Part shown: positions 18,862 to 21,507 of the stretch, in pieces
Numbering within the stretch: position 1 is the first letter of the stretch
Layout of the letters: each line of letters begins with the position of its first letter
Origin: CAYMLL01 sp964390645
Lineage (GTDB): Bacteria > Planctomycetota > UBA8108
Assembly: GCA_964390645.1 (NCBI GenBank)
Contig: CAYMLL010000111.1
Location: 1-21,507, forward strand
DNA length: 21,507 nt
Reading direction: 5' to 3'
Made by a program: the position numbers and the translations under genes
Notes under the pieces: model-generated
Seen by the model: only the letters and a program-made list of their open reading frames with translations
What the model was told of the DNA's origin: nothing
The model's database searches: none

Positions 18862-21507
18862 TCACTTGCCGTCGTCGCCGTACCCCATTTCCTTGAGCTT
18901 GAGGTAGAGGGTGGACCGGGAGACGCCCAGAGCCTTCGCGACCTTGCCGCGGTGGTTTCCGAAACTCTTCATCGCGTTCAGGATTGCCTCCTGCTCGATC
19001 GATCGAAGCGGTCGTACCTCGTCGGGGACGTTCGTGGATTGCGAGCCGACGGATGCTCGGCCTTCCCAGATTGCGGGCGACAAGTACTCGGGACCGATCA
19101 CGCTGGCCGGACACATGAGCGCGAGCCGCCGCACCTCGTTTTCCAGCTCCCGGACGTTTCCCGGCCACGGGTAACGCACCAGCCGCTTCAGCGCTTCCGG
19201 CGTGACCGTCTTGGTCTGCCCGTCGCCGGCCTGACGGCCAAGGAAGTGCTCGACGAGGAGGGGGATGTCCTCGGCGCGGTCGCGCAGCGTGGGGACATCG
19301 ATCTCCGCACCCTGCAGGCGGTAGTACAGATCCCGCCGGAAGCGGCCGGACTCGATCGCCTCGTGAACGTCACGGTTCGTTGCGGCGATCACGCGGACCT
19401 TCACGCGAAGCACCTTTTGCCCCCCGACCGGTCGTACCTCGCCTTCCTGGAGGACCCGGAGCAGCCGCGTCTGCATGTCGGCAGGCAGCTCGGCGATCTC
19501 GTCGAGGAAGAGCGTGCCGCCGTTGGCGAGCTCGAAGAGGCCCGCACGGTCCTTCTCGGCGCCGGTGAACGCCCCCTTGGTGTGACCGAACAGAGTGGAT
19601 TCGAGCAGCGTGTCCGGAACTGCACCGCAATTCTCGGCGATGAACGGTTGATCCGTCCGATCCGACATCCGGTGCAACGCGCGCGCCACGAGCTCCTTTC
19701 CGCAACCACTCTCCCCGGTGATCAGCACCGGGATGTCGGTCGGCGCAACGACCTGGACGACCTCGAAGAGCTGGCGCATGCGTGGGCTTGCGCCGACGAT
19801 TCCGTCGAGCAGCTTGCCGTCATCCCCCAGCCGACGAGCCGCCTCGCGTCGTGACACGAGGAGCTCGCCCTCGAGTCGCTCGTTGGCGACCCGCAGCTCC
19901 TCTACGAGCGACTTGATCTCCTCGCGACGGTGCGCGGAGTTCCACGCCAGTGCGGCCTGCGAGCAGAAGCTTTCCACGAGCTCCAGGTCGTCGGACGCGA
20001 AGACTCCCTCCTCGAACGAGTTGTCGAGGTACAGCACACCGAGTCTCTTGCCGCCCTTTGCAGCCATCGGTACGCAGATCACGGAGCGCAGCCCGAGCTC
20101 CTCGACACTCGCGATCGAGTCGAGCGTGACGTCCTGTCGCGCGTCCGTACTGATTCGTCCGACCCCCTCCTCGAACGTCCGCTCGATCAGTGTTCGACTG
20201 ACCTGCTCATCCGGGCTATCGAGGTCGCGCCCAGCGGAGCGCGCTGCGAGGAAGCGTAGCCGACCGCGTTGTCGTACCACGAGCACGCCGCGACGTGCGT
20301 GAGTCAGCTCCATCGCGGCATCGACGATGCGTCGTAGCGTCTCGCCGAGTTCGTTTTCCTCGAGGATACTCTGGTTGAGACGGAACATCTCTCGCAGCAC
20401 CAGAGTCGCTCGGCTGTCGCTTCCCGGTATCGATTCACTCTGACTGGACAACTTGATCGCCTCCTTGAATTCTGCGCTGTTGCGCAGCAGTATTCGTTCT
20501 CGCGAATCGAGATCGAACAAGAGCTGGTCCATGAGACCACGCAGTCGGGCTTGCGCCCACGACCGTACCCCTGGGCTTGTAGCAACCCGGACCATTACGT
20601 TGAGCCCTCGCCGGAGGACACTTCGTACGGCGCACGTCTCTAGCCGCTCGCCGAACGAGACCTCTGTGATCTCGTCGCCGTCGCCGATCTTGTTATTGTC
20701 AATCGTACTCACAATATCTGCGAGGACTCGGGCGGCCTCGAACGACGCTGCCAGCCCCGACAATGCATCGCGGGCGATTTCTGCGAAGGGCTGGCAGGCG
20801 TCGCCGGCCTTCTTCTCTGACAGTGCCAGCTCGAACAGGAGGAGTGCGTCCCGTTCGGCCCATGTTCTCTGTGCGAGCAGCGTCGTCAGGTGGTCCGACC
20901 GATCGCTTCGACCGCACTGGACGAGGCGGGCCTCGAGAAGGAGCGTTTCCGGCGCGATGGCGTCCGGCTCTCCGTCAAGCGGGAGGGGCGACGTGAGTAG
21001 CTTCGCGAGATCGTTGTCGGTTCCGAGCTCCAGCGCGAGCAGACAACGACTGGCGACCAGGACTGAGCTGTGGAGGAAGGAACTGTCGAGACCGGGTCGC
21101 GTTGCGACGGTCTCATCAATAGAGCGGAACCTCCTCAAGGCCGTGCCGAGGAGGCCGACTTCGCGCGCCAGGATTCCGAGGTTTGCAGTGGCGATCAGCA
21201 TGCCGTGCTCGTCCTCGACCTCGCGGTACAGCTCCAGGCTGCGTTCGGCGGCCTCTGCGGCCTCCTTGTAGCGTGCATGGCGACGTAGCGTCGCGTACAG
21301 GTTGCCGTACGCTCGTGCCGCCTGCGCCCCCAGTCCGGCAGTCTCGAAGCCGCGTGCCGATGCTCGCTGGATGTCGGCCGCCTCGTCGTTGCGTCCCGCT
21401 CGCAGGAGAATGCGCCCGAGGTTCGTCTGCAGCGCACACAATCCCTGCCGGTCACCCTTGCGGAGCGCGGCGACGATGGCTTCACGGAAGAGATCCTCGG
21501 AACGTGC
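18862..21507 (-). CDS. TPR - GAF - sigma-54 AAA+ - Fis HTH activator; C-terminal half of the kinase-activator gene
   Basis: The frame is open from the right edge to the TGA at 18862 (881 codons). Counting from the in-frame TTG at 21441 (an internal Leu, not a convincing start), TPR-like helices occupy about 1-110, a helical region 110-340 and a GAF sensor about 345-500 (SVICVPMAAKGGKRLGVLYL at its core). A coiled coil follows at about 503-535, then a sigma-54 AAA+ domain with Walker A GESGCGKE (576-583), GAFTGA (623-628) and Walker B TLFLDE (643-648). A Fis-type HTH closes the protein (813-852, KVAKALGVSRSTLYLKLKEM). All residues needed to activate sigma-54 RNA polymerase are present. The upstream part is cut by the window edge. 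Across the 10-base terminal repeat the frame continues into the kinase-ATPase-TPR segment at 1-2529, giving about 1,721 residues. A -24/-12 site upstream of the kinase start would make this regulator autoregulated. Confidence 0.93.
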   Translation of the reverse strand, partial: ARSEDLFREAIVAALRKGDRQGLCALQTNLGRILLRAGRNDEAADIQRASARGFETAGLGAQAARAYGNLYATLRRHARYKEAAEAAERSLELYREVEDEHGMLIATANLGILAREVGLLGTALRRFRSIDETVATRPGLDSSFLHSSVLVASRCLLALELGTDNDLAKLLTSPLPLDGEPDAIAPETLLLEARLVQCGRSDRSDHLTTLLAQRTWAERDALLLFELALSEKKAGDACQPFAEIARDALSGLAASFEAARVLADIVSTIDNNKIGDGDEITEVSFGERLETCAVRSVLRRGLNVMVRVATSPGVRSWAQARLRGLMDQLLFDLDSRERILLRNSAEFKEAIKLSSQSESIPGSDSRATLVLREMFRLNQSILEENELGETLRRIVDAAMELTHARRGVLVVRQRGRLRFLAARSAGRDLDSPDEQVSRTLIERTFEEGVGRISTDARQDVTLDSIASVEELGLRSVICVPMAAKGGKRLGVLYLDNSFEEGVFASDDLELVESFCSQAALAWNSAHRREEIKSLVEELRVANERLEGELLVSRREAARRLGDDGKLLDGIVGASPRMRQLFEVVQVVAPTDIPVLITGESGCGKELVARALHRMSDRTDQPFIAENCGAVPDTLLESTLFGHTKGAFTGAEKDRAGLFELANGGTLFLDEIAELPADMQTRLLRVLQEGEVRPVGGQKVLRVKVRVIAATNRDVHEAIESGRFRRDLYYRLQGAEIDVPTLRDRAEDIPLLVEHFLGRQAGDGQTKTVTPEALKRLVRYPWPGNVRELENEVRRLALMCPASVIGPEYLSPAIWEGRASVGSQSTNVPDEVRPLRSIEQEAILNAMKSFGNHRGKVAKALGVSRSTLYLKLKEMGYGDDGK
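21498..21507. repeat. terminal direct repeat, right copy
   Basis: This is the second copy of CGGAACGTGC. Position 21498 corresponds to position 1, so minus-strand codon starts at 1 modulo 3 on the left become codon starts at 0 modulo 3 on the right, which is the frame of the GAF-sigma54 gene. Confidence 0.85.

Noticed and set aside
21439..21441. start codon of the GAF-sigma54 gene at 21441 (TTG)
   Set aside because: Upstream codons continue the TPR sequence to the window edge and across the terminal repeat, so this Leu is internal.

Overview
The window is GC-rich bacterial DNA. Its gene content best fits a Planctomycetota-like (possibly Myxococcota-like) environmental bacterium. The pointers are a eukaryotic-type Ser/Thr kinase fused to ATPase, TPR, GAF and sigma-54 activator modules; a secreted propeller protein ending in paired DxNxDxxLDxxD loops; and gene-poor spacers making up about 30% of the sequence. 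Taxonomy is inference only. No rRNA, tRNA, transposase, phage, CRISPR, or replication or partition gene was recognised.

The first and last 10 bases are identical (CGGAACGTGC, 1-10 and 21498-21507). The minus-strand reading frame running off the left edge (kinase, ATPase, start of TPRs) continues in the same frame, mid-helix of a TPR, into the minus-strand frame entering at the right edge (TPRs, GAF, sigma-54 AAA+, Fis HTH). The simplest reading is a closed circle of about 21,497 bp, or a tandemly repeated or collapsed unit, with one gene of about 1,721 codons across the join. That gene has one apparent frameshift near 998-1001. A 10-N gap lies at 10579-10588 beside a very GC-rich hairpin.

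Layout, left to right: C-terminally open kinase-ATPase-TPR half (1-2529, minus); spacer with a -24/-12 promoter (2920-2935); a second, compact sigma-54 activator without sensory domain (3912-5027, plus) with AT-rich inverted repeats upstream and a hairpin downstream; spacer; a 124-codon orphan protein (6154-6528, minus) with its own -24/-12 promoter (6643-6658); spacer; two paralogous secreted beta-propeller proteins (8142-10163 and 10976-12781, minus), of which only the first has a dockerin-like tail; an SCO-cytochrome c fusion (13182-14522, minus) and a large multicopper oxidase (14529-17693, minus) forming an operon; a -24/-12 promoter (17774-17789) with a perfect palindrome upstream (17821-17847); spacer; and the GAF-sigma54-Fis half of the large regulator (18862-21507, minus).

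How the parts may work together (inference): two sigma-54 activators and three good -24/-12 promoters suggest a self-contained sigma-54 regulon. One promoter precedes a periplasmic electron-transfer module, in which the oxidase could oxidise metal or substrate, SCO could handle copper or thiols, and cytochrome c could carry electrons. One precedes an unknown small protein, and one precedes the kinase-activator gene itself, which would allow autoregulation. The kinase-TPR-GAF input would link a signal to transcription in a single polypeptide.
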